Shown in pieces: positions 32,938-39,851 of a DNA stretch of 44,310 bases. Position numbers and translations under genes: made by a program. Below the pieces are notes generated by a model. The model worked only from the letters and a program-made list of their open reading frames with translations, did not search any database and was not told where the DNA came from. How positions within the stretch are numbered: the first letter of the stretch is position 1; every line of letters starts with the position of its first letter. This stretch comes from Myxococcales bacterium (GTDB lineage: Bacteria; Myxococcota_A; Polyangia; Polyangiales; Polyangiaceae): positions 1 to 44,310 of the forward strand of contig JANXLV010000056.1 in the NCBI GenBank assembly GCA_025355005.1. Direction: 5' to 3'.

Positions 32938-33632
32938 AGCTCCCGAAGAACCACGCGGCACGCCTCGCCGCGATCGAAGACATGAAGGCACGTCACACGA
33001 ACGAGCTGCAGGAGTTCGACCAAGCACGCAACGAAGCGCGCGGACGGATCTACAGCGCGCAGCTGGAGGCCGTGGCCAGCGCAGAGAGCGACGCTGAGAG
33101 CGCGCGCAAGATGCTGGCGGCCGCGTTGCTCGAGGACCTCGAGCGCGGTCTCTATCCGCTCTGCGTCCAGTTCGGTGACGCGCCACGCTCGACCGCACAG
33201 AAGATCTCGGACCTTTGGCGCGAGCTCGACGCCCGCGCGCTCGAGGAGCTCGCCGCGCCGTTGGCGTACCACCACCTTGGTCTCGCGATGCTCGCCACGC
33301 GCGGCGGGGACATCGTCCGCGCTGGTCACTCCGCGTTCTGGGACAACGGCGTGCGCGAGGTGTGCGGGCTGGCGATCGAGACCATCAAGACCACCGACGG
33401 CACCGCGATCGTGGAGTCGAGGCTACGCGCGCTCGAGATCGCGATCGACATCGCGTGTCGTCTCCCGCTCCACCAGGACGCGGCCGCGCTCGAGGCACGA
33501 AAGCGAAGCGCGACACAGGGCGACCTCGCGATCGCGATGGCTACGCCAACCTCCGAGGGCATGCCGGGCTTTCTGAAAGGCGACCCGAACCGGTTCCGCA
33601 CGAACACGACGAGGCCGGCGAACCTTCGCTGA
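32934..33632 (+). CDS. Hypothetical helical protein
   Basis: 232 residues from ATG 32934 (4-nt overlap with the previous stop, AGGAG seven bases upstream). The N-terminal 70 residues are strongly helical and probably coiled coil (ARLAAIEDMKARHTNELQEF and following, rich in Ala/Glu/Arg). The rest is mixed helix and strand, with PLAYHHLGLAMLATRGGDIV near the middle. Not recognised. It is the last gene of the tightly packed chain that starts at 28793. Confidence 0.65.
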   Translation: MKLPKNHAARLAAIEDMKARHTNELQEFDQARNEARGRIYSAQLEAVASAESDAESARKMLAAALLEDLERGLYPLCVQFGDAPRSTAQKISDLWRELDARALEELAAPLAYHHLGLAMLATRGGDIVRAGHSAFWDNGVREVCGLAIETIKTTDGTAIVESRLRALEIAIDIACRLPLHQDAAALEARKRSATQGDLAIAMATPTSEGMPGFLKGDPNRFRTNTTRPANLR

Positions 33633-33802
33633 CCTGACACACGCGCGTGTCCTCACGGATGCGCGCGCATGGGGCGCCTTGGTGGCGCGACAACGCGGCT
33701 GGGTGTTCCTGTCAACTGGATCCATGCACCACGCTGCACCGTCGCTGAGCGGGTTCGATTCCCTCTCGTCTCACCGATTCCACACACCAGGAGAACCATC
33801 AC
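33633..33802 (+). other. Largest non-coding gap of the element, with a tRNA T-arm-like hairpin
   Basis: 170 bases without a convincing gene. At 33747-33767 a 7-bp stem with one mismatch encloses TTCGATT, and GGTTCGATTCC (33752-33762) is an exact match to the tRNA T-arm consensus. I could not find a matching acceptor stem or anticodon arm upstream, so this is not called a tRNA. The ribosome site for the next gene (AGGAG from 33789) lies at the end. Confidence 0.4.
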
Positions 33803-34111
33803 ATGTCCGACGAACGCAAAGAGCCCACCTACCCGATCGCCAGCGGCCTCCCGTGGAAAGAGACGCTCGCTTTTATGTTCACGAAGCTTGCGACGGTGCG
33901 CGCCGTCATCACCACCGAAGGCGGAGTCTCACCGGACCACTTCGACCGCCTCATGCGGGCGATCGCAAAGGAGACGGGCATCGCTCCGATCGTGCAGGGC
34001 GCGGTGGACGCCGAGACGGTCGCAGAGAGCAAGCAAGCGCTGGAAGACAACGCTACGCGACAGGGCGTTTTCACCGCGCGAATGCAGTCGCGAACGCAGA
34101 CGAGTCACTGA
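33803..34111 (+). CDS. Hypothetical protein
   Basis: 102 residues from ATG 33803 with AGGAG nine bases upstream. Not recognised. It looks like a small helical protein: WKETLAFMFTKLATVRAVI, then SPDHFDRLMRAIAKETGIAP and a final QALEDNATRQGVF. It begins a new gene group after the non-coding gap and is followed 18 bases later by the tail/baseplate-like gene, so it may be a late or structural accessory gene. Confidence 0.65.
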   Translation: MSDERKEPTYPIASGLPWKETLAFMFTKLATVRAVITTEGGVSPDHFDRLMRAIAKETGIAPIVQGAVDAETVAESKQALEDNATRQGVFTARMQSRTQTSH

Positions 34112-34129
34112 GAAAGAAAGGACACGACC

Positions 34130-34777
34130 ATGGGCGGCATTTTGAACGCAGACCTTGCATCGGGCACGATCTCGCCGGAGGGGCTCGCGAACCGAAACAA
34201 CTTCTCGAAGATGTTTCAGGACTACATCATACTCGCCGGCCTGCTCTCGCCCGGCGTCGCTCGCATGACGAGCTTCCAGAGGGTTCGCGACTTCGAGATC
34301 CGCAAGGGGCCGTTCCAGAGCGGCGCCTTCCTGGTCTACAAGGGCGAGAACCTCGCGAAGTTCACGATAGAGCTCGAGGTCGCGCAGCCACCGGACACCA
34401 TCGTGCAATGGCTGCTCTTCGCGAACCTGCTCAACAAGGTTCCCGATGGTCTCTCGCCGGCGCTCCTCTCCTCGTTCGCGCTGGGCATCAACTACCCGAT
34501 CCTAAATAGCGCACCGATCAACATCAGCGACGTCGTCGTGGAGAGCTTCACGCCGTGGTCGCAGGGAGAGATGGGCGAGTGGACGATGCAGATCGCCTTC
34601 GTCGAGTTCCGGATGCCGCTGGAGGCAGGCGGGAAGCCGGACAAGTCGATCCCGTCGATCGCGGCGGCATCAGCGGAGGGAGGTGGCGCGCTGCAGGGCG
34701 GCGGTGACGCGCAGGACCTCAATATCCAGAAGCTCACGGCCCAGTACCAAGCGGGGCTATCTCCCGCCGGCAAGTGA
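34130..34777 (+). CDS. Putative phage tail/baseplate-like protein
   Basis: 215 residues with AAAGGA as ribosome site. The core reads like small beta-rich phage baseplate proteins: SGAFLVYKGENLAKFTIELEV, then QWLLFANLLNK, then a block with ALGINYPILNSAPINISDVV and VVESFTPWSQGEMGEWTMQI leading to AFVEFRMP. Some tail/baseplate families have the pattern 'hP.L...gI..Vvv....P...G.g.w...I.f.ey'; I match it from memory and without a search. The C-terminal 50 residues are Gly/Ala-rich and probably disordered. It is the only gene in the element with a visible link to virion structure. Confidence 0.45.
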   Translation: MGGILNADLASGTISPEGLANRNNFSKMFQDYIILAGLLSPGVARMTSFQRVRDFEIRKGPFQSGAFLVYKGENLAKFTIELEVAQPPDTIVQWLLFANLLNKVPDGLSPALLSSFALGINYPILNSAPINISDVVVESFTPWSQGEMGEWTMQIAFVEFRMPLEAGGKPDKSIPSIAAASAEGGGALQGGGDAQDLNIQKLTAQYQAGLSPAGK

Positions 34778-34795
34778 GGTCCGCCGCAATGCCGC

Positions 34796-34829
34796 TTGAC
34801 TCACCGTACGAATTGATATCAATATGTAC
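34796..34829 (+). promoter_or_regulatory. Promoter with overlapping 24-bp palindromic operator
   Basis: A TTGACT -35-like hexamer lies at 34796-34801. It is followed by an AT-rich palindrome at 34806-34829: GTAC, two bases, ATTGATATCAAT, two bases, GTAC (20 of 24 positions symmetric). The palindrome covers the expected -10 region. It lies 34 bases before the start of a ribbon-helix-helix-type gene, the usual arrangement for autorepression. No good -10 hexamer is visible. Confidence 0.5.
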
Positions 34830-34862
34830 GGGTACCAATTGCTAGGAGAGGCGGGTAAGAAG

Positions 34863-35060
34863 ATGGGAACGACCGTGGCCATCAGGGAGCAGCAGCTCAA
34901 CGTGCGATTGAACCCCGAGGAGCTCGAGCTCCTGGAGAAGCTCGCCGTGCACTTCGGTGGAGTCACTCCTGCCGGTGCAGTGCGCCGGCTCATTCACGAC
35001 AGCGCGCGAGATCTTGGTTTCGCCTTGCCCGTGGTTCCGCAAAAGAAGTCGAAGCGCTGA
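34863..35060 (+). CDS. Ribbon-helix-helix-type repressor
   Basis: 65 residues from ATG 34863. The sequence opens with a beta strand (QLNVRLNPEELELLEKLA), then GGVTPAGAVRRLIHDSARDLG, the strand-helix-helix layout of Arc/MetJ/CopG repressors, with the strand inserted in the DNA major groove. The longer frame from ATG 34824 would start inside the palindromic operator and overlap the promoter, so I prefer 34863; AGGAG near 34844 is somewhat far. It probably represses its own promoter at 34796-34829. The function in the element could be maintenance of the integrated state. Confidence 0.65.
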   Translation: MGTTVAIREQQLNVRLNPEELELLEKLAVHFGGVTPAGAVRRLIHDSARDLGFALPVVPQKKSKR

Positions 35061-35154
35061 CCGTCGTCGCGCCCGCGTGTCGTCGCCGTGGCTTGCCCCT
35101 GGGAGTCGCGGCTACGACGCGCGTGCACGACCACGCGAGAAGGCAAAGGACACC

Positions 35155-35493
35155 ATGACCATGAAGAACGAAACGCCGACGACCCCGGCCGTCTGGACGG
35201 ACGCGACTGTGCTGCAGCTCCTGGATGAGCGAGACACGTCACGCGGGCGTTTGGGTAGCGTGCGCGCGATGCTCAACTTCCTTGCCCAGGTCGGCGGGTG
35301 TGGGGAGCAGGAGATGGCGATCCTCGGGTGCATCGACTTGATCGACACCGTGATGGATCTGAACGACACGCCGAGGATGAGCGCCGAAGAGAGTGAGCGC
35401 GCGTCACGTCTTCAAGTGGAGAAGCTCCGACGCGAAGAGAACCTCCGACGCGCAGCCGTGACCCCGGTGTCCGCTGAAGGGAGGGTGTCCTGA
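35155..35493 (+). CDS. Hypothetical protein
   Basis: 112 residues from ATG 35155 with AAAGGA four bases upstream. Not recognised. It is mainly helical (ATVLQLLDERDTSRGRLGSV, AILGCIDLIDTVMDLND) with a charged C-terminus. The stop is followed directly by the next start (TGATG at 35491-35495). It heads a run of three small genes leading into the integrase gene. Confidence 0.6.
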   Translation: MTMKNETPTTPAVWTDATVLQLLDERDTSRGRLGSVRAMLNFLAQVGGCGEQEMAILGCIDLIDTVMDLNDTPRMSAEESERASRLQVEKLRREENLRRAAVTPVSAEGRVS

Positions 35494-35780
35494 TGGCGGC
35501 CGTAGCGAGCCTCGTCGCCGAGGCCACCAGGAAGGGCGCCGGGGTAACGACCTCTCAGGAGGTGGCGAGCCTGCTCGGCGTGTTGCTGAAGTACACCGCG
35601 CAAGCCAAGGACGACACGATCGATACGGTCGTCGCGCTCGAGAGCCACGGTGACGACTCCTGGTCGAGCGTGCGAGGGGACGCCACGCGCGCACTCGGCG
35701 CAATCCGGTGCATCCAGGACATCGCGCTCGAGCTGGGCCGTCTCCTGGAGAAGGCGCCCTACGTCGAGGTGTCGCAGTGA
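35493..35780 (+). CDS. Hypothetical helical protein
   Basis: 95 residues from ATG 35493, sharing one base with the previous stop. Not recognised. It appears all-helical (SLVAEATRKGAGVTTSQEVA, CIQDIALELGRLLEKAPYVE). It ends in a 4-nt GTGA overlap with the next gene. Confidence 0.6.
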   Translation: MAAVASLVAEATRKGAGVTTSQEVASLLGVLLKYTAQAKDDTIDTVVALESHGDDSWSSVRGDATRALGAIRCIQDIALELGRLLEKAPYVEVSQ

Positions 35781-36019
35781 AGGCGCCCGGGCACAAGGCC
35801 GCCACGGGCAAGGCGAAGAAGAAGACACGCTTCGACAACATCGAGCGCGTTCTCGAAGACCTGAAGTCGGAGATCGCCTCAATGGAGGCCGAGCTCGACG
35901 GCTTTCGCGTACGCGTCCGCCCGACGGCCGTTGAGAGATTTATTGCCGCTCTCGAGTCCGCCACGGCGATGCTTGAAGAAGTCGACGAACAGATGTCCGA
36001 CGTCATCCCCGGGGAGTAG
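35777..36019 (+). CDS. Small coiled-coil protein upstream of the integrase
   Basis: 80 residues from GTG 35777 (4-nt overlap). A basic N-terminus (KAPGHKAATGKAKKK) is followed by a long heptad-like helix (NIERVLEDLKSEIASMEAEL), a short beta-like piece and a second helix (ALESATAMLEEVDEQMSDVI). Not recognised; a DNA-associated accessory protein is possible. The integrase starts 5 bases after its stop. Confidence 0.6.
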   Translation: MKAPGHKAATGKAKKKTRFDNIERVLEDLKSEIASMEAELDGFRVRVRPTAVERFIAALESATAMLEEVDEQMSDVIPGE

Positions 36020-36023
36020 AGCC

Positions 36024-37409
36024 ATGCGGAAGAACCTCACCGCGACATCGAGTGGCTTCAGCGTGCGCGTGCGCGTCGGCAAGAACGACCGCCCGACGTT
36101 CGCGGTGAACGTGACCACACCCGCGGCCGCGACCGAGCGAGAAGTACTCCTTCGTCGCATCGTGAAGCGGCTTCGGCGCGTGCTCTCTCGTAACGAGCTC
36201 GTCGAGCTGCTCCGCGCCGCCGGCGACGCGAAGACCACGGCGGCAGTGCAGGAGGTCGAAGAAGCCGTCGAGGCGATCGCGACCGGGAAGACGGTCTCTG
36301 TCGACGCCGCGCTCGCTCCCACGTTCCAGGACTTCGCGCGCGAGTGGACGAGCGGCGAGCTCCGGAAGAAGCACCAGGACCACGTGCGCGAGAAGAACGC
36401 GTCGAACGACGTGCAGATCCTCCGCGACTACGTGAACCCGGAGATCGGCAAGGTGCGCCTTCCGGACGTGAAGCTTGCGCACGCCGAAAGGGTGATGTCG
36501 AAGCTCCCTGGCCACCTCGCTCCGCGGACCCGAAAGAAGATCGCGCAGTGCGTGCGGAAGGTGCTCGCGTACGCGGTCTACCCGGGGCGCCACATCGGCG
36601 CAAACCCGATCCCCGTGGAGTGGATCCCCAAGATCCCGAAGAGCGCGAACAAGGCGAAGTCGTGCCTGTACCCGGACGAAGAAGCGAAGCTCGTCTCGTG
36701 CTCGAGCGTGCTCCTCGTTCGTCGGCTCGCGTACGGCATCCTCACCCGTGAGGGTCTGCGCGCCGAGGAGCTCGAGCTCCTGCAGTGGCGAGACGTCGAC
36801 CTCGAGCGCGGGAGTCTTCGCCTCGACAAGAACAAGAGCTTCGATCCAAGGGCGTGGTCTCTCTCTCCCGACGTCGTGCGCACGCTCGCATGGTGGAAGA
36901 AGCGCAACGGAGGCGAGCCCACCGACTACGTGATCGGGATGGATCTGCACCAGGGCGCGAAGTGGCTGAAGGGCAAGCCGGCGATCACCCGGACGTACCA
37001 CAAGGCCGACGTCGGCGATTTGAGGCGAGCCGGTGTCACGCGCGCGGAGCTATTCGAGCGCACGCCAACGAGACAGCCGATCCGACTCCACGACCTACGC
37101 GCGACGTTCGTGACGATCTCGCTCGCGAACGGCAAAAGCGAGACGTGGGTTTCCGACCGCACCGGCCACCGCTCCAGCCAGATGATTTCGACGTACACGC
37201 GCCAGGCGCGCACGTGGGAGGAGCTCGCGCTCGGTGGCCTGCGTGCGCTCGACTCGCTGCTACCCGAGATGCAGCCGACCGCCGCACCAGCCGCGACGTC
37301 GACCGCCGCCATCACGTCGGAGTGGACAGAGAGTGGACAGTTGATAGCGCCCCCGGCAAGAGTCGAACTTGCGGCCAACGCTTTAGGAAAGCGCTGCTCT
37401 ATCCACTGA
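36024..37409 (+). CDS. Tyrosine site-specific integrase whose 3' end crosses attR
   Basis: 461 residues in the integrated state; recombines the element with tRNA-Arg. Catalytic residues are visible: Arg in LTREGLRAEELELLQWRDVD, HxxR in RLHDLRATFV, the third-position His in DRTGHRSSQMISTYTR and the nucleophile Tyr in STYTR. The N-terminal SAM-like domain lies roughly at 100-190. The start is ATG 36024 behind GGGGAG. The reading frame runs through attR: after the shared core it encodes only KRCSIH from the antisense of the tRNA and stops at 37407-37409. In the excised circle the frame would instead continue for 103 residues (27606-27917), giving 558. The arm-type repeat 37321-37340 also lies in the coding sequence. 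Confidence 0.9.
   Translation: MRKNLTATSSGFSVRVRVGKNDRPTFAVNVTTPAAATEREVLLRRIVKRLRRVLSRNELVELLRAAGDAKTTAAVQEVEEAVEAIATGKTVSVDAALAPTFQDFAREWTSGELRKKHQDHVREKNASNDVQILRDYVNPEIGKVRLPDVKLAHAERVMSKLPGHLAPRTRKKIAQCVRKVLAYAVYPGRHIGANPIPVEWIPKIPKSANKAKSCLYPDEEAKLVSCSSVLLVRRLAYGILTREGLRAEELELLQWRDVDLERGSLRLDKNKSFDPRAWSLSPDVVRTLAWWKKRNGGEPTDYVIGMDLHQGAKWLKGKPAITRTYHKADVGDLRRAGVTRAELFERTPTRQPIRLHDLRATFVTISLANGKSETWVSDRTGHRSSQMISTYTRQARTWEELALGGLRALDSLLPEMQPTAAPAATSTAAITSEWTESGQLIAPPARVELAANALGKRCSIH
37321..37340 (+). promoter_or_regulatory. Candidate integrase arm-type site (right)
   Basis: AGTGGACAGAGAGTGGACAG: two AGTGGAC units with an 11-base period, 5 bases from the attachment core. It matches the inverted copy at 27700-27719 at 18 of 20 positions and lies within the integrase coding region. 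Confidence 0.5.
37346..37389. repeat. attR: 44-bp direct repeat within tRNA-Arg
   Basis: Exact copy of 27563-27606. It supplies tRNA positions 32-73 (minus strand) and so restores the tRNA after integration; it also encodes the last shared residues of the integrase on the plus strand. Confidence 0.92.
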
Positions 37410-37420
37410 GCTACGAGGGC
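37348..37420 (-). tRNA. tRNA-Arg (anticodon CCT)
   Basis: A complete 73-nt cloverleaf on the minus strand. The acceptor stem is GCCCTCG/CGGGGGC with one T-G pair. The D arm is GCTC/GAGC. The anticodon stem is GCGCT/AGCGT with loop TTCCTAA, so the anticodon is CCT and it reads AGG. The T arm is GCAAG-TTCGACT-CTTGC. The discriminator base is G and CCA is not encoded. Positions 32-73 are provided by the integrated element. Confidence 0.95.
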
Positions 37421-37446
37421 GGAAAACCAGGCGAGAAGGCTCTCGC

Positions 37447-37475
37447 ACGCTAGCTAGAAGCGGAGCTTCTCTCAA
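37447..37475 (-). promoter_or_regulatory. Candidate promoter of tRNA-Arg
   Basis: On the minus strand TTGAGA (37475-37470) and TAGCGT (37452-37447) are separated by 17 bases, about 27 bases before the mature tRNA start. The -10 match is weak (three of six). Confidence 0.3.
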
Positions 37476-37507
37476 GTCGTACGTTGTGGTGGTAGCCTTT
37501 CCCGGTC

Positions 37508-38161
37508 ATGGCGAACTCCTCCCAACGCCTGGTCCTCCACTCGTACTGGCGCTCCTCCTCCTCTTACCGCGTCCGCATCGCCCTCGCTCTGAAGCAGGTG
37601 CCGCACGAGCTCGTGACCGTGAATCTGCTGTCCAACGAGCAGAAATCGGAGGCCTACATGAAGGCCATGAACCCGATGGGCAACGTTCCATGCCTCGTGG
37701 TGGACGATGAGCCGTTCATCGAGTCCGTCGCCATCATCGAGCTGCTCGAGGACCTCTATCCAGAGCCCGCGCTATATCCGAAGTCTCCGAAGGAGCGCGC
37801 GCACGTCCGCGCCCTCTGCGAGATCATCAATGCGGGCACGCAACCTTTCCAGAACCTCTCCGTCCTCGGCCGCCTGGAATCCGACGACGCTCGCAAGGCG
37901 TGGGCCTCGAGCTTCATCGCGCGCGGTCTCGGCGCGTTCGAGACCCTCCTCGCGCAGCGCGATCACGCCGGCCCGTTCTGCTGCGGCGACACGATCAGCG
38001 CCGCCGATGTCTTCCTCGTTCCCCAGGTGATGGGCGCGGTTCGCTTCGGTGTCGATCTGCAGCCGATGCCACGAATCCGCCGCGCGAACGAGGCCGTCCT
38101 CGCGCTTCCCAGAATCCAGGCTGCACGCCCCGAGTCTCAGCCCGACGCGCTCAAGGCCTGA
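37508..38161 (+). CDS. maiA: Maleylacetoacetate isomerase (zeta-class glutathione S-transferase)
   Basis: A 217-residue cytoplasmic enzyme that uses glutathione to convert maleylacetoacetate to fumarylacetoacetate in tyrosine degradation. The thioredoxin-like N-terminal domain starts LHSYWRSSSSYRVRIALALK; the zeta-class SSCS-type motif is SSSS here, with Ser in place of the Cys. MNPMGNVPCLVVDD and ESVAIIELLED form the glutathione site. The helical C-terminal domain has NAGTQPFQNLSVLGRL and GDTISAADVFLVPQV, both typical of this isomerase. No other tyrosine-degradation gene is in the window. The start is ATG 37508. It lies at the right border of the element, divergent from the tRNA. Confidence 0.85.
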   Translation: MANSSQRLVLHSYWRSSSSYRVRIALALKQVPHELVTVNLLSNEQKSEAYMKAMNPMGNVPCLVVDDEPFIESVAIIELLEDLYPEPALYPKSPKERAHVRALCEIINAGTQPFQNLSVLGRLESDDARKAWASSFIARGLGAFETLLAQRDHAGPFCCGDTISAADVFLVPQVMGAVRFGVDLQPMPRIRRANEAVLALPRIQAARPESQPDALKA

Positions 38162-38171
38162 TAAGGGGGCC

Positions 38172-39851
38172 GTGGAGCAGACGTTGCGTTCCTTCTTCAC
38201 AGAGATCGCGCGCGCGCGATCAAACCGCCGGGCCGCGGCGCTCTCCCTGATCGCCACGTGCGCGGCGCTGCTCATGCCGTCCGCTGCCGTCGCGGGGCCG
38301 CTGCGCACGTGGGGCACGGACGACCCTCCGAAGGAGGTGCCGACGGATCCGGCGCACCCCGAGGACACCGACCCACCGCCTCCTCCTCCGCCACCACCTC
38401 CTCCGCGGCCCACGCCCGTCGACACCGACACGCCGCCACCGGAAGACGATCCGCACGCGGGCGTCGTGAGGACACCGGGCAAGGTCGGCCTCAAGTACAC
38501 GCTCGAGGGCGTCGAGGTCCGCGGCAACACCACCACGCTGTCGCGCGTGATCCTGAGCTACGTGCCGTTTCGCCCGGGCGACGTGCTGGACGTGGACAGC
38601 CGTGAGCTCGAGCAGCTTCGCTTTCGCCTCCTCGGAACCGGGTATTTCCGCGATGTGCAGCTGTCCTTGCGCAAGGGCTCGCGGCGCGGGCTCGTCATCC
38701 TGGTCGTCTCGATACGCGAGCGCAACACCATCATCCTGAACGATGTGTGGCTCGGCCTCTCCGCAGACGCGGACCCCAGCGGCACCGCGCGCCCGCTCAC
38801 CGCGTACGCCGGCGTCGACGCCGCGGAGACGAACCTGCTCGGCACCGGCATGGCGCTCGGCGGCGCGATCGCGTTCGCGGACCGGCAGCTCGCGCTTCGT
38901 GCCCGCTTCTCCGACCCGCACTACCTGCTACGCGTCGTCGGCATTCGCGCAGAGCTCGTCTACAACGACGCGCGCGATTTCTTCGGCAACCGCGACGTCC
39001 AGGTGGACGACCCGTCCCAGAAGACGAGCACCGACTACGCCATCGCGAACTACCGACGCTTCGGCGGCCTCGTCGGCTTGAGCCGCGACCTTGGCACGTC
39101 CATGCAGCTCTTCTTCGACTACCGACTCGAGCGCATCGAGGCCACGCTGCCGCTCGCGGCCAGCCACGTGCGCGGGCTCGATAGGGAGCCCATCAACTTC
39201 TTCATCGATCGCGGCGGCAGCGTGCTCTCGACCGCGCGCATGCAGCTCGCGTACGACACGCGCGACGAGCCGATCCTCCCCACGCGCGGTCAGCAGCTCA
39301 ACGCCTCCGCGGAGACAGCGCTGACTCCGCTCGGCGGCGACTATCCGTACACGAAGCTGTTCCTGCGCGGCACCACGCATCATCTCCTCTCGAACGGGCA
39401 CGTGCTCCGCTTCGAGGCCACCGCCGGCGCCATCTTCGGCAACGCGCCCATGTTCGAGAAGTTCTACGTCGGTGACTTCACCGACCTGTTGCCCGATCGC
39501 GTGCTCGACCTCGCGTTCGATCGCCGCGCCGCACCGAACTTCCTCGGCACCGCCGTGAAGGAGGTCCGCTACGGCGACCTCGCCGCGCGCGCCACGGTCG
39601 AGTACCGCATCCCGATCTACCGGGGCCAGAAGACCACGTATGGCATCGACGCATTCGGCAGCACCGGCCTCTACGCCATCGCGGAGAACCGCGACATCAC
39701 GGATCCGCCGCGGGGCTACACGGGCTTCGCGCGCTTTCCGCTCGACCTGACGTTGAACCTCGGCCTGCGCATCGACACGTCCGTCGGCGGCTTCGCGCTT
39801 GGCATCTCCAACGTCCTCGGGTTCATCCCGGTGCGGAGCACGTCGCAATGA
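38172..39851 (+). CDS. BamA/TamA-like outer-membrane protein with proline-rich linker
   Basis: 559 residues. Signal peptide 1-42 (ending SAAVA), a linker with a run of about 11 prolines near 68-78, and one POTRA-type domain at about 108-195 (LEGVEVRGNTTTLSRVILSY, LRFRLLGTGYFRDVQLSL). The barrel follows, with the family block LAYDTRDEPILPTRGQQLNA and a final SVGGFALGISNVLGF. The start is GTG 38172, only two bases after AGGGGG; TTG 38184 is an alternative. It overlaps the next gene by 4 nt. It is the second BamA-like protein of the window; a role in translocation or insertion of a specific partner is inferred from its single POTRA. Confidence 0.78.
   Translation: MEQTLRSFFTEIARARSNRRAAALSLIATCAALLMPSAAVAGPLRTWGTDDPPKEVPTDPAHPEDTDPPPPPPPPPPPRPTPVDTDTPPPEDDPHAGVVRTPGKVGLKYTLEGVEVRGNTTTLSRVILSYVPFRPGDVLDVDSRELEQLRFRLLGTGYFRDVQLSLRKGSRRGLVILVVSIRERNTIILNDVWLGLSADADPSGTARPLTAYAGVDAAETNLLGTGMALGGAIAFADRQLALRARFSDPHYLLRVVGIRAELVYNDARDFFGNRDVQVDDPSQKTSTDYAIANYRRFGGLVGLSRDLGTSMQLFFDYRLERIEATLPLAASHVRGLDREPINFFIDRGGSVLSTARMQLAYDTRDEPILPTRGQQLNASAETALTPLGGDYPYTKLFLRGTTHHLLSNGHVLRFEATAGAIFGNAPMFEKFYVGDFTDLLPDRVLDLAFDRRAAPNFLGTAVKEVRYGDLAARATVEYRIPIYRGQKTTYGIDAFGSTGLYAIAENRDITDPPRGYTGFARFPLDLTLNLGLRIDTSVGGFALGISNVLGFIPVRSTSQ

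Larger units (their letters stand above)
27563..37389 (+). mobile_element. Integrated satellite-like element in tRNA-Arg(CCT)
   Basis: The element is bounded by two exact 44-bp direct repeats, 9783 bp apart. The right copy forms positions 32-73 of an intact tRNA-Arg gene; the left copy is the displaced 3' end of that tRNA. All genes between are on the + strand and include HTH/excisionase-like proteins, a P4-type primase-helicase, a sigma-region-4-like regulator, a tail/baseplate-like protein and a tyrosine integrase next to the right end. No terminase, portal, major capsid, conjugation or transposase gene is recognised. The size and gene set fit a phage satellite or a reduced prophage. Whether it still excises or is packaged by a helper phage cannot be seen. 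Confidence 0.88.

Noticed and set aside
33680..33775. Possible element-borne tRNA
   Set aside because: The T-arm consensus is exact, but no complementary acceptor stem (GAGACGA-like) and no pairing anticodon stem could be found upstream.
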